The notes beneath the pieces are model-generated. The model was not told the origin of the DNA. It did no database searches and saw only the letters and a list, made by a program, of their open reading frames with translations. From NCBI GenBank assembly GCA_034770075.1, contig CM068379.1:18289506-18353505 (forward strand): a DNA stretch of 64,000 nucleotides, written 5' to 3'. This DNA is from Aralia elata. Taxonomy: Eukaryota > Streptophyta > Magnoliopsida > Apiales > Araliaceae. How positions within the stretch are numbered: the first letter of the stretch is position 1; each line of letters opens with the position of its first letter. This document shows positions 36,954-49,585 of this stretch, one piece after another. The translations under genes were made by a program, and so were the position numbers.

Positions 36954-37473
36954 GTAATGTTAATGGACTAGCCTAGTAAACAAGCTCAAGTGAAATTGTG
37001 CATTGGACTTGTATATGGTTAACAAAGAGGTGTTACACCAGGGCAGTCTTAATTTAGAGTCTCTCTAAGAGGTTATAGTGGAACGGTCCAAAGGAATTAA
37101 TCAGGCCCAATCCCGATTGATGGGCAAGTGGACTTAAAGGCTGGGCAAGAGTGTTATAAGTTCCTTATATACCTACATAGGAGTGCTCGGGAAGCCCAAT
37201 GTGAAATATGTTGCAACAGCCGAAGGCTGTATTGCTAATGTGAAGTAGTGGGTTATTATTTTAAATCCTAGCCTGATAGTACAACCAGCCGTGCTAGGCC
37301 GATGGCCTTTTCCGTGTGATACGAAACCCCAGGCATGCGAATGACTACCTGCCGATTGATTTAACAGAGAGTTGGTGAAGCTTTTCACCTAAGCACGCTT
37401 AACCAGCGGGTATTACTGACGTATATTGGTCCTACCCACTGGGTAATAACCAACGACTAGGTAAAGGTTTATC

Positions 37474-37482
37474 TATAAATAG
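37474..37482 (+). promoter_or_regulatory. TATA box of LTR A
   Basis: TATAAATAG, with a leader (about 37500-37644) ending at a donor-like GAG|GTGAGA. The 3' LTR keeps it near 46924. Confidence 0.65.
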
Positions 37483-38929
37483 AGACTCTGTTCTCTTGGG
37501 GAAGTTTGCTGAGTTTATGCAATACTAATATAAGAGAGATACTGTGAGCAGAGATGTAAGAGTAACCTTAGGAGAAATTCTTGCCATTTGGAGAGGCGAG
37601 TGGAATCCGAAAGCTAGGGAATTAGATATCGAAGCTCTGAAGAGGTGAGACTTCCTTTCTATTTCAAGCATTTATTTTACCTTGTCTAGTTAAATTCCCT
37701 TCTGATTGAGTCAGTAGGTGTCGAGTCGAGCATGATGAGTTGTAATGGGGGATTAACGTTAATCCCTAAGTCGTTGAGTGCAATGCAGGCATTACATAGA
37801 TATAGGACAGGGTAATGACTCAAGCCTGAGTCGTATTGATGACCCTATCCTTATCTCTTAGCAATATTAGAATGATCAAAGTGGCCCGATGAGGTTCGTC
37901 GCCTCACCCTGAGCTCTTGGACCTAAGCAACTGGGTTAGGTACCGAGGGTTACCCGACCCCAAATGGTAGAATGGTTCCTATATCGGGATCTATTGTCAA
38001 ACATGAAGGCATTAACCTTTGATTCCAATGGGTTTAGTTCAATATTGGAAACCGAAGGCCCTAGCCGTTTTGCTGAGAGGGCTTGGTATAGTCCGAAAGC
38101 GATTGTGATATAGATGAACCAATAGGTGGTTTCCCGAACCCAAACTCTCAATCCCCGAAGAGGGACTTTAGTCCGCCATTTGACCTCGAAGTCGAAAGGT
38201 TTCCCTAAGGAGAACCCGAATTCAAATCACTGGAGGTGGCGGGTTATCCGACCCCGAACCCGAACCTTGACTATTTCTCCGAAGTCACTAAATGAGTCGA
38301 GCATTAGTTCACCCGATCCCGAAGTGGTTTCCAAACCACGAGAGATCCCAAACTACGAGAGGTTTCCAAGGGGGGAAATCCGTAGTCGAACCCGAAGGTG
38401 CGGATAGCTGCTAAAGGTCCGACTCAGTGCTGAACCTGAAGCAGAATCTCTATTTACCAGTAAGGCTCGGACCTGACTTTTAAATTCGTAACTCTGAAGC
38501 CGAAATCTTAGAATAACGTTGAGGCCCAAACGTTTGACTTCCCGAAGCCAAACACCAGATACATCTAATACCAAAGAGGACCCCGACGTATGGGTTATCC
38601 CCGAACCACGAGAAGTTCCTAAAGGGGAGCCGAAGCCAACATCTTGTCGGAAGAGGGTTGGTCAGACCCAAAGGTATATCCCTAGTCAATCATGGGACTT
38701 CGGAAGAAAGTCGTGGAATGTAATGGGTGGTCACAGAGTTCCTCTGCTGATCCGAAGTGACTCTACCAATAGTATCAAGGTCCTACGGATTCGTAGAAGT
38801 GGCTTGTCAGATCTCAGGTAGGAAAGGGGAGTCCAACAGAGTTCATAAGCACCCTTTAAGTGAGTCTATCCTATTTGTTGTTAATGCATAGCTACGACTG
38901 ATCAGAGTGCATAATTTTGATCACTTTAG

Positions 38930-39915
38930 GATACTCGCAGAATAGAATCATTGGGTAAATTTGTATAAGCAGTAAATCAGGCAAGTATCTAAACCTTAAG
39001 CACTACTTTTATTTTATGCAGATAGGTATATGTTATGCAAGTTCTTAATCCTATACTACGCACATATTGCAAGTTTTTTAATCTCACGTTACTTATTACA
39101 AGTTTTCCCGACCTCGAGATTATAACTATTGCAAGTTCTTGACTATCTTTACATTGAGCAAGTCCATTATCATATCTTGTGCAAGTTCCTATTACATGTT
39201 GCAAAATTCTCGAAGTAAGCTCGAGTCCTATTTCTCAAGCATATGCTAGGTGGTTTAATTGCTTTAAGATTATTCCACATCAATATCACTATTTTTCGCA
39301 CTCAGTGCATTTGCTGCCATTGTATTGGTGAACAGAGTTCATATTTCAATTTTGATATTCATGAACTATTCGAGAGGAGTCTAAGCCATTGTTCGATTAG
39401 ACACATACATGTTTGGTAAATTTAAAAGCTATCCCATCCCATAGTTGGGTGCGGATTCTTGGACTGAGATGAACAACCCCATGATAGGGAGTAACCTAAG
39501 TATCTGAACGACGATACACGAGATGGAGTTCAATGGTATGCATATTCATAGGGTACAAAAGGTTGATCCCCTTGCGTACATACTCTATAGTTTGCAACCT
39601 AAGGGGGGTGGGTCAAGGTGGCCGATACCTCACGTGTATGTTTATAGTCTATTTGAATGTTTGCAGTTAATAATCAATCTTCATTCATTTACTAATCATT
39701 GATTGCCTCATTCCAGTTATTCACTTTGTGGAATTCGTTACACTTATTCTTACTATAGAATCAATTGAAATTATTTATCTTCATTCATGAAATACCCCTT
39801 GTTCGTTTAACTTGCTGAGCAAACTCGTTGCTCACCATTGCTATATCATGATAACATTACAGTTACGCCCGAGTGCTCGAGTAAAGAGAAGGGCAAGGAG
39901 AAGATGAAGTTCTAG
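38930..39915 (+). other. Candidate spliced exons 2 (38930-38980) and 3 (39863-39915) in LTR A
   Basis: Exon 2 lies between CTTTAG| and ATCAG|GCAAGTAT (GC-type donor). Exon 3 opens after ATTACAG| and closes at TAG. The reading phase is the same as in B, E and F: the last G of exon 2 starts the split codon. The peptide ends SSKEKGKEKMKF. Exon 2 has an in-frame TAA, so a long protein is unlikely from this copy. Confidence 0.4.
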
Positions 39916-40181
39916 GCTTTGGATGGGTGCATCATCTGTTTTAATGTATTTTCTTAGACTTCGGATTATGTAACACGAACGATAGTAGTTATTTTTGTTA
40001 CTTCGTGATGTCTAGTTAAGGTTATAGTCCTTGGGACCTGATTGTAAACCTTTTGGATGATCAATATATGATTGTTTATTCCGCATTTAGATATCATGTG
40101 TTGATTAAAGGTGTTTGGATGTTGCTTATCGTGAACACCAAATTCGAGGTGTTGATACCTGAATTTAGGGGTGTCACAGGT

Positions 40182-40193
40182 TGGTATCAAAGC
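40182..40193 (+). other. Primer-binding site of A
   Basis: TGGTATCAAAGC, one mismatch to the initiator tRNA-Met complement, three bases after the LTR. Confidence 0.88.
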
Positions 40194-40412
40194 TTTAGGT
40201 TATAAACTTTAGGAATGCAAAGCCTAGGTTATAACCTTACTATTAAACTCGTATTGAGTGCATTAGGAGATAAATCAGGGAGATTTATCATATTTGGTAT
40301 TTTGATGAATTGGGAAATTCATCGAGTCATGTAGTACCCAATGAAATATAATTTCATTCCTTCAATGAATATATTTTATTGCTGTATTGATGTTAGTTTT
40401 GTTAGTTGTAGA

Positions 40413-41294
40413 ATGGCTGAGTTAGGAGAGTCGAGTCGTGCTACTGAAGAAGAGGTGTTCACAGACATCTCAGTGGACACCGAGCAGTTAGTCGGCTATG
40501 CACCCGTTGCACCTGCCGAACCCGAGGAGGATGAGGACTATTTAGCCGAGTCTGAAGAACCTGTTAGAGGTAGAGTGTTGAGATCCGATGGTCAGGACAA
40601 AGATGATGAGTCCGAGGTGGACTCGGCTGATATAGAGATAGGTGGAGCTGCTGAAAAGGTACCCGAGGAGGGATCTCCGGTGTTCCACACATTTCAGGAT
40701 GACTTGCTCGGAGACTATGTCGATCACATAATAGAGCAGGAGCAGATTATCGAGCAGCAGAATGCTCGTATTGCACACTTAGAGAAGGAGAATTCTATCC
40801 ATTAGGAGATAGAAGAGCAGTATAAGGCAGAGGCGTACTCACTACAGTTCTAGATAGTTGAGCTGAAGGCTCAGATTCAGCAATTAGGGGGTGATACACC
40901 CCAGTTGAACCCCACAGTGCAGTAGCCGATGCTGCAAAATAGTCAGTTGAGGCATGCATTAGAACAGTCGGATGTCCGAGAGGTGGAACTGTAGTCAGTT
41001 CAACAGGTCGTAAGGGTTGAGCGGGACTTAGAGCAGGCAAACAGGATTCGGATGCAGGAGTTTTGGATTCGCGCAAACATAAAAGTGGATGTGCTAGAGG
41101 GAGAGGTTCGAGATGAATCCGCCAGGATCGATACCTTAGAGTATGCCATATATACGGCAGTGGCCAGACTATAAGACCGGGTCAGGAGATACCCTTGGGA
41201 GGAGGGCAGTAGTCAGCACATGATCAGACACCGAGTGGTTGATCAGTTAGCTCGATAGACACTCCGTCGAGCAGTTCACAGTAGCAAGCGTTGA
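40413..41294 (+). pseudogene. Extra ORF upstream of gag in A: acidic N-terminus plus coiled coil
   Basis: ATG at 40413, about 293 codons to TGA at 41292, broken in frame by several TAG stops, the first at 40803. Residues about 1-110 are very acidic (APAEPEEDEDYLAESEEP). The rest is helical with Glu/Gln/Leu spacing (IIEQEQIIEQQNARIAHLEK, VERDLEQANRIRMQEF). Most stops are TAG where CAG would fit. Element B has an ORF in the same place with the same layout but little sequence identity. No known domain is recognised. Confidence 0.65.
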
Positions 41295-41687
41295 TTGTTG
41301 GTTTAGTACCCTTGTGTTTACCTGGTCGTTGTAGTAAGTCCCACTTTTTGTTATAATAGGGGCATCTTTTGTTGCAAATCCTTATGCATGGTTGTACGCA
41401 TGGGATAGTGTTAGAACCCCGTCAGCTGTTTTGATCAGAGGGGTATAACGTTATTAATCCCCACTTTTTGTTCATTAGGGAATAGAAAACAGTTGATAGG
41501 CTATGCCATTGAGCATTTATAGCAGTATGCCAAATGTTGGGTCAGTCTGTATTAAAACATTGGTATATGAATATAAATGCAGTTGCTTCCTTTCGAATCT
41601 AATGTGTTTGACAGATGCCTATACTTTATTTTGCTTACGTCTATGAGGTGTTGCATCAGGGCAACGAACCGAAGCTCCGAAGAGATC

Positions 41688-42815
41688 ATGCCTCCAAGAA
41701 GACAGCCACGAAACCAAAGGGTTGAGGAGTCGGTTAATAACATTCAGGGTTACCCAGACCCAATGAGAGCTTTTGCTGATATGCTGGCTGAAGCCATGCA
41801 GAGCAGACCTCCGCTAGGAGTGGAGCAGCCAGGGCACCACTTGGCTAGCTTCAAGGATTTTAAATTGGTAGGACCTCTAAAGTTCTTGGGAACCTTAGAT
41901 CCAATCGCAGCCCAATCATGGGTAGAAGAAATGGAGATAGTGTTCGAGGTCGCTCGTGTGGCCGAAGAGCAGAAGACAGGATTTACCACCTTCATGACGA
42001 AGGGTGAGGCAAACTTTTGGTGGAAGGCTAATAAGGGTCGTGCTGGGGAAGGAGTAATTCCATGGGAACATTTCAAAGCATTATTTTTCGAGAACTACTT
42101 CCCAGAGAGTATGCAATCAAATATAGAGGTGAAGTTCCTAGAACTCAAACAAGGAAACATGTTGGTCGCCGAGTACGCAGCAAAGTTCAACGAGTTGGCT
42201 AGATTTGCCCCTCACCAAGTTGATACTGAGGCCAGGAAAACCAGGAGGTTTGAACTAGGGCTAAAACTATGGATCTACAGTCGAGTTGCAGTGTTGCAGA
42301 GTAGCACATTTTCCACCCTGTTAGAGAGGGCGATCATCGCGGAAGGAGGAAGTGAGGCGCTGGCAAAGTATAACCATGACAAGAAGAAGAGTCAGGATGG
42401 TAACAAAGGGGGAAGTAGTGGAGGTAGCAATCAAAATAAAAGGAAATGGAGTGATAGCCAAATCTCTGGAAGCAACAGGTCTGGAGAGGAGGCTAAGAAA
42501 GGCAACAAGTGTAACAACTGTGGAAGGAGTCACATAGGAGAATGCATGAGGGGGAAAGGCATTTGTCATAACTGTGGGCAACTAGGGCACATTGCTCCTC
42601 AATACCCCAAAGGAAGGAAGTCAGGATGTTTCTCGTGTAGAGCACCCGATCATCAGATCAAAGATTGCCCGAAGAGGAAAGGTGATGCAGCTAGTGGCAA
42701 CTGGAACAATAACAACAACCACAACAACAACAAGCTAACCATCGGAGGGCCAGCTAATCAAGCGAATCAGCCGATGGCGCGCACATTCAACATGACCGTG
42801 CAGGATGCGGTGTAG
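41688..42815 (+). pseudogene. gag: gag of element A, stop before protease
   Basis: Capsid/nucleocapsid polyprotein. The start ATG at 41688 (MPPRRQPRNQ) matches element B's gag start (MSPRRQLRQ), although the frame is open further upstream. A capsid-like region (AQSWVEEMEIVF, GEANFWWKAN, FFENYFPES) is followed by a basic Gly/Ser/Asn-rich linker and three zinc-knuckle sequences near 42510-42680: CNNCGRSHIGEC, CHNCGQLGHIAPQY (last Cys is Tyr) and CFSCRAPDHQIKDC. The frame ends in TAG at 42813. The protease follows in the same frame, and B is open here, so the stop is a mutation, not a programmed junction. Confidence 0.9.
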
Positions 42816-45800
42816 GCGAAGGATGTGGTGTCAGGTATTATCTCGATCAATATTGTTAATGGCTACGTGTTATTTGATTCGGGTGCTACCTGCTCTTTTG
42901 TCTCGGAAGAGTTTGCTAAACAATTAGGCTTACCCCGCGAGAAACTAGAGAACCCCATGATCGTAGAAGTAGCCAATAAAGAGGTTATCCCTGTAGACTA
43001 CATTCATAGGAATTGTTATGCTAAATTGAGAGGGGTTAAGCTTAGCGTGAATTTGATAATGATTCGTTTGGGAGAGTTCGATGTAATTCTTGGGATAGAC
43101 TTGTTATCAAATCACGGAGCTGTGATTGATTGCCAGAAGAAGTGCATACACCTGAAGGCTCCAAGTAAGTCGAAGGTTGTATTCCATGGTAGTAAATCGA
43201 CGAGACAATCTTGTTGTCTGACGATGATGCAAGCAAGGAATTTGCTAAGGAAGGGTTATATAGGTTATCTGGCTCATGTGGTTAATACTCGAAGAGTAGA
43301 GGGTGAATTAAGTCAGATACCTATAGCAAGGGAATTTCCCGACGTTTTCCCAGAGGAAATTCCGGGTATGCCGCCAGATAGGGAAGTAGAATTTGTGATC
43401 GACTTAGTACCAGGAACGACACTGATATCCAAGGCACCTTATCGAATGGCTCCAGTAAAGATGAAGGAACTAATGGTTCAACTGCAGAAGCTATTAGATA
43501 AAGGTTATATTCGACCAAGCGTGTCACCTTGGGGAGCACCAGTTCTGTTCGTGAAGAAAGATGGATCGTTAAGGCTCTGCATAGACTATCGCGAGTTGAA
43601 TAAAGTTACTATTAAGAATAAGTATCTGTTACCCAGAATTGATGATTTGTTTGATCAATTGAAGGGAACGAAATACTTTTCGAAGATTAACTTGAGGACT
43701 GCTTACCACCAGTTGAAAGTAAGGAAGGAGGACATTTCGAAGACATCATTCAGAACTCGGTATGTACACTTTGAGTTTCTGGTAATGTCGTTTGGACTAA
43801 CTAATGCACTAACAACATTTATGGACATGATGAACAGAGTGTTCAAGCAACATTTGGATAAATTTGTCGTCGTGTTCATCGATGACATCTTAGTTACTCG
43901 AAGACGAAGGAGGAACATACTGAGCATCTGACAGTAGTGCTCGAGACTTTGAGAATGGAGAAGTTGTATGCGAAGTTCTCAAAGTGTGAATTTTGGTTAC
44001 AGAAAGTGCAGTTTCTGGGGCACGTCATTGACAAGGATGGTGTTTCGGTGGATCCAGCAAAGGTGGAGGCAGTTATCAACTGGGAGTAGCCAAAGACGCC
44101 GACGGAGATCAGAAGTTTCTTAGGACTAGCGGGATACTATCGAAGATTCATTCGGGATTTTTCGAAGATAGCATCGCCGTTAACCAATCTGACCAAAAAA
44201 ATTGAGCAAGTTCATTTGGATGGATAAATGCGAGGAGAGTTTTATGGAGCTGAAGAAAAGGCTTAGCGAAGCACCTGTGTTATCATTACCCGATGATGCA
44301 GGGGGATTTATGGTGTATAATGATGCATCACACAAAGGCCTTGGTTGTGTGCTAATGTAGCATGGTAAGGTAATTGTGTACGCTTCACGACAATTGAAGG
44401 ACTATGAGAAGGAATATGCAACTCATGACCTAGAATTGGCCGCGGTAGTTTTTGCCTTGAAGATTTGAAGGCACTACCTATATAGGGAGAAGTGTGAGAT
44501 ATACACAGACCACAAAAGTCTGAAGTATATCTTCACTTAGAAGGAATTGAATATGAGGCAACGGTGATGGTTGGAATTAATCAAAGATTATGATTGTGAA
44601 ATTCTTTACCATCTGGGCAATACGAATGTTGTGGCTGATGCCTTAAGTAGAAAAGGCAGAGAGAAGTTGTTGAAGCTAACGACTCAGGAAGAGTTGGTGA
44701 ATGAATTTGAATGATTGGAGTTGGAAGTGAGATATCCGATGGAGCCAGACAAAAAATTGTTTACAGTGATAGCAAATCCGATCTTATTGGATAAAATCAA
44801 GGAGGCTCAGGAAAAGGATGAAGATTATTGTAGTATCAAAAAGCGTATTTCCGAAGGAGAAGAGCTCAAGTATAAGGTCGATAGCACCGGGCTGCTAAGA
44901 TTTGAAGGGAGAATCTAGATACCGATGGTTCCATAGTTGAGGGAAGAAATCCTTTAAAAAGCTCACAATACCAAGTATTTTGTTCATCCCGGGAGCACTA
45001 AAATGTATCAGGACTTGCGGTAGCATTTTTGGTGGCCAAACATGAAGAGAGAGGTAGTCAAATGTGTCAGTCGATGTTTGACATGTCAACGGGTTAAAGC
45101 AAATACCAATGACCTAGTGGATTGCTACAACCATTGGAAATTCTGGAGTGGAAGTGGGAGCACATCACAATGGATTTTGTGGTAGGACTTCCACCGACGC
45201 ATAAGGGTTTAGACGCGATCTGGGTGATCGTAGACCGTTTGACTAAATCCGTATATTTTCTACCGATCAAGATCAGGTACAATCTGGAGTAGTTAGCGAA
45301 GCTATATGTGAGGGAAATTGTGTCAAGACATGGAGTGTCGGTATCTATCGTGTCCGATAGAGATCCGCGCTTCACATCCAATTTCTAGAGAAGTCTGCAA
45401 GAAAGAATGGGGACACAGTTGGGGTTGAGCACGGCATATCATCCTCAAACTGATGGCCAGAGTGAGCGAACGATTCAGACACTAGAGGATATGCTTAGAG
45501 CGGTCGTGATAGACTTGAAGGGCAGCTAGGATGACCACTTACCACTAGTGGAGTTCGCTTACAACAACAGTCATCACACTAGTATCGGCATGCCACCGTA
45601 TGAAGCACTATATGGAAGGAAATATCGAACACCGTTGTGTTGGGATGAAGTGGGAGAGCGAAGACTGCTGGGACCAGAAATGGTGCAGCAGACACCGTTA
45701 GACTGATCAGAAACCGTCTGGTAGCGGCTCAGGATCATCAAAAGAAATATGCTAATCTACATCGTCAAAAGAGACTTCGAAGTAGGTAGCTTTGTGTTCC

Positions 45801-46201
45801 TGAAAATATCTCCCTGTAAAGGAAAGATTCATTTTGGGAAGAAGGGGAAGTTGAGCCCTAGGTTCATAGAACCATTTGAGATTCTGAGGTGAGTCGGTAA
45901 ACTGGCGTACGAGGTAGCCTTACCTCCTGAACTTGAGCACATCCACAACGTGTTTCATGTTTCAGTGTTGCGGCTATACAAACCGGACTACAAGCACGTT
46001 ATCTCCTATGAACCAATCCAAGTAGAGAAAGATCTATCGTATGAAGAAATTCCTGTCCAGATACTCGACAAGAAGGAGCAGATCTTGAGGAATAAGACCA
46101 TTCAGTTAGTCAAGGTGCTCTGGAGGAATCACGCAGTGGAAGAAGCTATGTGGGAGCTAGAGGAAAGGATGAAGGTGAATTATCCGCATCTTTTTGAGTG
46201 A
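42816..46201 (+). pseudogene. pol: pol of element A (protease to chromodomain), heavily decayed
   Basis: Aspartic protease DSGAT at about 42879. RT with FIDD at 43875-43886. A 1-base deletion near 43893 shifts the frame. RNase H (44300-44660) and integrase (about 44980-45700) can be followed only through many stops, mostly TAG and TGA at Gln and Trp positions, plus a frameshift near 44205. The integrase keeps SDRDPRF and TLEDML. The chromodomain segment 45950-46201 is open. Worse preserved than B. Confidence 0.9.
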
Positions 46202-46230
46202 CCTCATGTTGAATTCCGGGGACGGAATTC

Positions 46231-46247
46231 TTATAAGGAGGGGAAGA
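46231..46247 (+). other. Polypurine tract of A
   Basis: TTATAAGGAGGGGAAGA directly before the 3' LTR, preceded by GGGGACGGAATTC. Confidence 0.85.
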
Positions 46248-49200
46248 TGTAATGACCACAATTTTCCTAGCATTATTATTAAGGTCAATAATTCAATTTC
46301 TGTTATTAAATTCTTTTGTTTATCACTATTAATTTCCTTAAATGATTTGGACGACTGTTTGTGACTATGTGTTATTTGATTTAATAGTCCACGAGTGTAC
46401 TTGTAATGTTAATAGACTAGCCTAGTAAACAAGCCCAAGTGAAATTGTTTATTTGACTTGTAGATGGTTAACGAAGAGGTGTTACACCAGGGCAGTCTTA
46501 ATTTAGAGTCTCCCTAAGAGGTTATAGTGGAACGGCCCAAAGGAATTAATCAGGCTCAATCCCGATTGTTGGGCAAGTGGACTTGAAGGCTGGGTAAGAG
46601 TGTTATAAGTTCCTTATATACCTACATAGGAGTGCTCGGGAAGCCCAATGTGAAATATGTTGTAACAGCCGAAGGCTGTATTGCCAATGTGAGGTAGTGG
46701 GTTATTATTTTAAATCCTAGCCTAATAGTACAACCAGCCGCGCTAGGCCAATGGCCTATTCCGTGTGATACGAAAACCCAGGCATGCGAATGACTACCTA
46801 CCGATTGATGTAACAGAGAGTTGGTGAAGCTTTTCACCTAAGCACGCTTAACCAGTGGGTATTACCGGCATATATTAGTCCTACCCACAGGGTAATAACC
46901 AGCAACTGGGTAAAGGTTTCTCTATAAATAGAGACCCTGTTCTCTTGGGGAAGTTTGCTGCTTTTATGCAATACTGATACAAGAGAGATACTGTGAGCTG
47001 AGAGGTGAGTGGAATCCGAAAACTAGGGAATTAGATATCGAAGCTCCGAAGAGGTGAGACTTCCTTTCTATTTCAAGCATTTATTTTACCTTGTCTAGTT
47101 AAATTCCCTTCTGATTGAGTCAGTAGGTGTCGAGTCGAGCATGATAAGTTGCAATAGGGGATTAACATTAATCCTTGTGTCGTAAAGTGAAATGCAGGCA
47201 CTGCATAGATATAGGACGGGGTAATTAGTTAAGCCCGAGTCGTATTGATGACCCTATCCTTATCACTTAGTAATATCGGAAGGACCAAAGTTGCCTGATG
47301 AGGTTCATCGCCTCACCCTGAGCTCTTGGACCTAAGCAACTAGGTTAGGTATCGGGGGTTACCCAACCCCAAACGGTAGAATGGTTCCTACAGCGGGATC
47401 TATTGTCAAACCTGAAGGCATTAGCCTTTGATTCCGATGGGTTTAGTTCAATATTGGAAACTGAAGGCCCTAGCCATTTCGCTGAGAGGGCTTGGTGCAG
47501 TCCGAAAGCGATTGTGATATAGATAAACTAATAAATGGTTTCCCAAACCCAAACTCTCAATCCCCGAAGAGGGACTTTAGTCCGCCATTCGACCCCGAAG
47601 CCGAAAGGTTTCCCTAAGGAGAATCAGAAGTCAAATCACTGGAGGTGATGGGTTATCCAACCCCGAACCCGAACCTTGACTATTTCTCCGAAGTCACTAA
47701 GTAAGTCGAGCATTAGTTCACCCGATCCTGAAGTGGTTTGCGAACCACGAGAGATCCAGAACTACGAGAGGTTTCCAAGGGGGAAATCCGTAGTCGAACC
47801 CGAAGGTGCGGATAGCTGCTAAAGGTCCGACTCAGTGCTGAACCTGAAGCAGAATCTCTATTTACCAGTAAGGCTCGGACCTGACTTTTAAAGTCGTAAC
47901 TCTGAAGCCGAAATCTTAGAATGACGCTGAGGCCCAAACGTTTGACTTCCCGAAGCTAAATGCCAGATATATCTAATACCAAAGAAGACCCCGACATACG
48001 GGCGGTCCCGAACCACGAGAAGTTCCTGAAGAGGAGCCGAAGCCAACATCTTGTCGGAAGATGGTTGGTCAGACCCAAAGGTATATCCCTAGTCAATCAT
48101 GGGACTTCGAAAGCAAGTCGTGGAACGTAGTGGGTGGTCATAGAGTTCCTCCACTGATCCAAAGTGACTCTACCGATAGTATCAAGGTCCTACGGATTCG
48201 TAGAAGTGGCTTGTCAGATCTCAGGTAGGAAAGGGGAGTCTAACGGAGTTCATAAGCACCATTTAAGTGAGTCTATCCTATTTGTTGTTAATGCATAGCT
48301 ATAACTGATCAGAGTGCATAATTATGATCACTTTAGGATATTTACAGAACAGAATCGTTGAGTAAATTTGTATAAGCAGAAAATCAGGCAAGTATCTAAA
48401 CCTTAAGCACTACTTTTATTTTATGCAGACAGGTATATGTTATGCAAGTTCTTAATCCTATACTTCGCACATATTGCAAGTTTTCTAATCTCACGTTACT
48501 TATTACAAGTTTTCCCGACCTCGAGATTATAACTATTGCAAGTTCTTGACTATCTTTACATTGAGCAAGTCCATTATCATATCTTGTGCAAGTTCCTATT
48601 ATATGTTGCAAAATTCTCGAAGTAAGCTCGAGTCCTATTTCTCAAGCATATGCTAGGTGGTTTAATTGCTTTAAGAGTATTCCACATCAATATCCCTGTT
48701 TTTCGCACTTAGTGCATTTGCTGCCATTATATTGGTGAACAGAGTTCATATTTCAATTTTGATATTCATGAACTATTCAAGAGGAGTCTAAGCCATTGTT
48801 CGGTTAGACACATACATGTTTGGTAAATTTAAAAGCTACCCCAACCCATAGTTTGGTGCGGATTCTTGGACTGAGATGAACAACCCCATGATGGGGAGTA
48901 ACGTAAGTATCTGAACGACGGTACACAAGATGAAGTTAAATGGTATGTATATTCATAGGGTACAAAAGGTTGATCCCCTTGCGTACACACTCTATAGTTG
49001 GCAACCTTAGGGGGGTGGGTAAAGGTGGTCGATGCCTCACGTGTATGTTCATAGTCTATTGGAATATTTACAGTTAATAATCAATCTTCATTTATTTACT
49101 GATCATTGATTATCTCGTTCCAATTATTCACTTTGTTGAATTCGTTACACTTATTCTTACTATGGAATTAATTGAAATTCTTTATCTTCATTTATGATAT

Positions 49201-49585
49201 ACCCCTTGTTCATTTAACTTGCTGAGCAAACTCGGTGCTCACCCTTGCTATATCATGAAAATATTACAGTTAAGCCCGAGTGCTCGAGCAGAGAGAAGGG
49301 CAAGGAGAAGATGAAGTTCTAGGCTTTGGATGGGCGCGTCATCTGTTTTAATGTATTTTCTTAGACTTCGGATTATGTAACACGAACGATAGTAGTTATT
49401 TTTGTTGCTTCGTGATGTCTAGTTAAGGTTATAGTCCTTGGGACCCAATTGTAAACCTTTTGGATGATCAATATATGATTGTTTATTCCGCATTTAGATA
49501 TCATATGTTGATTAAAGGTGTTTGGATGTTGCTTATTATGAACACCAAATTCGAGGTGTTGATACTTGAATTTGGGGGTATCACA
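46248..49585 (+). repeat. 3' LTR of element A (3338 bp)
   Basis: TGTAATGACCACA start, GGGGGTATCACA end. Collinear with the 5' LTR apart from the nested insert and scattered substitutions. It keeps the GC-type donor near 48387 and the exon-3 frame near 49270-49322 (VKPECSSREKGKEK). Confidence 0.93.

Larger units (their letters stand above)
34975..40178 (+). repeat. 5' LTR of element A (about 3.4 kb plus insert)
   Basis: TGTAATGACCACG start and GGGTGTCACA end. TATA box TATAAATAG at 37474. Donor-like GAG|GTGAGA at 37644. A CCGAA-rich block at 38130-38730 contains GTGGTTT-CC-AAACCAC (38324-38339). Shared landmarks follow near 39460-39600 (GATGAACAACCCC, AAAGGTTGATCCCC). Frames 38126-38407 and 38519-38821 lie in this block and look accidental. 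Confidence 0.93.
34975..49585 (+). mobile_element. Element A: full-length decayed chromovirus (14.6 kb with a nested insert)
   Basis: Perfect duplication CCAAG (34970-34974, 49586-49590). Order: 5' LTR, primer-binding site, extra ORF, gag, protease, RT, RNase H, integrase, chromodomain, polypurine tract, 3' LTR. The 5' LTR is 1.8 kb longer than the 3' because of the insert at 35139-36953. Many stops are TAG or TGA where related copies have CAG or TGG. Confidence 0.95.

Noticed and set aside
38126..38821. Frames of 93 and 100 codons in LTR A
   Set aside because: They arise from the CCGAA-rich block and are shortened or lost in the other LTR of the same element.
42813..42815. TAG between gag and protease in A as a programmed readthrough stop
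   Set aside because: B is open at the same place with CAG, and A has many similar TAG stops elsewhere, so mutation is the simpler reading.
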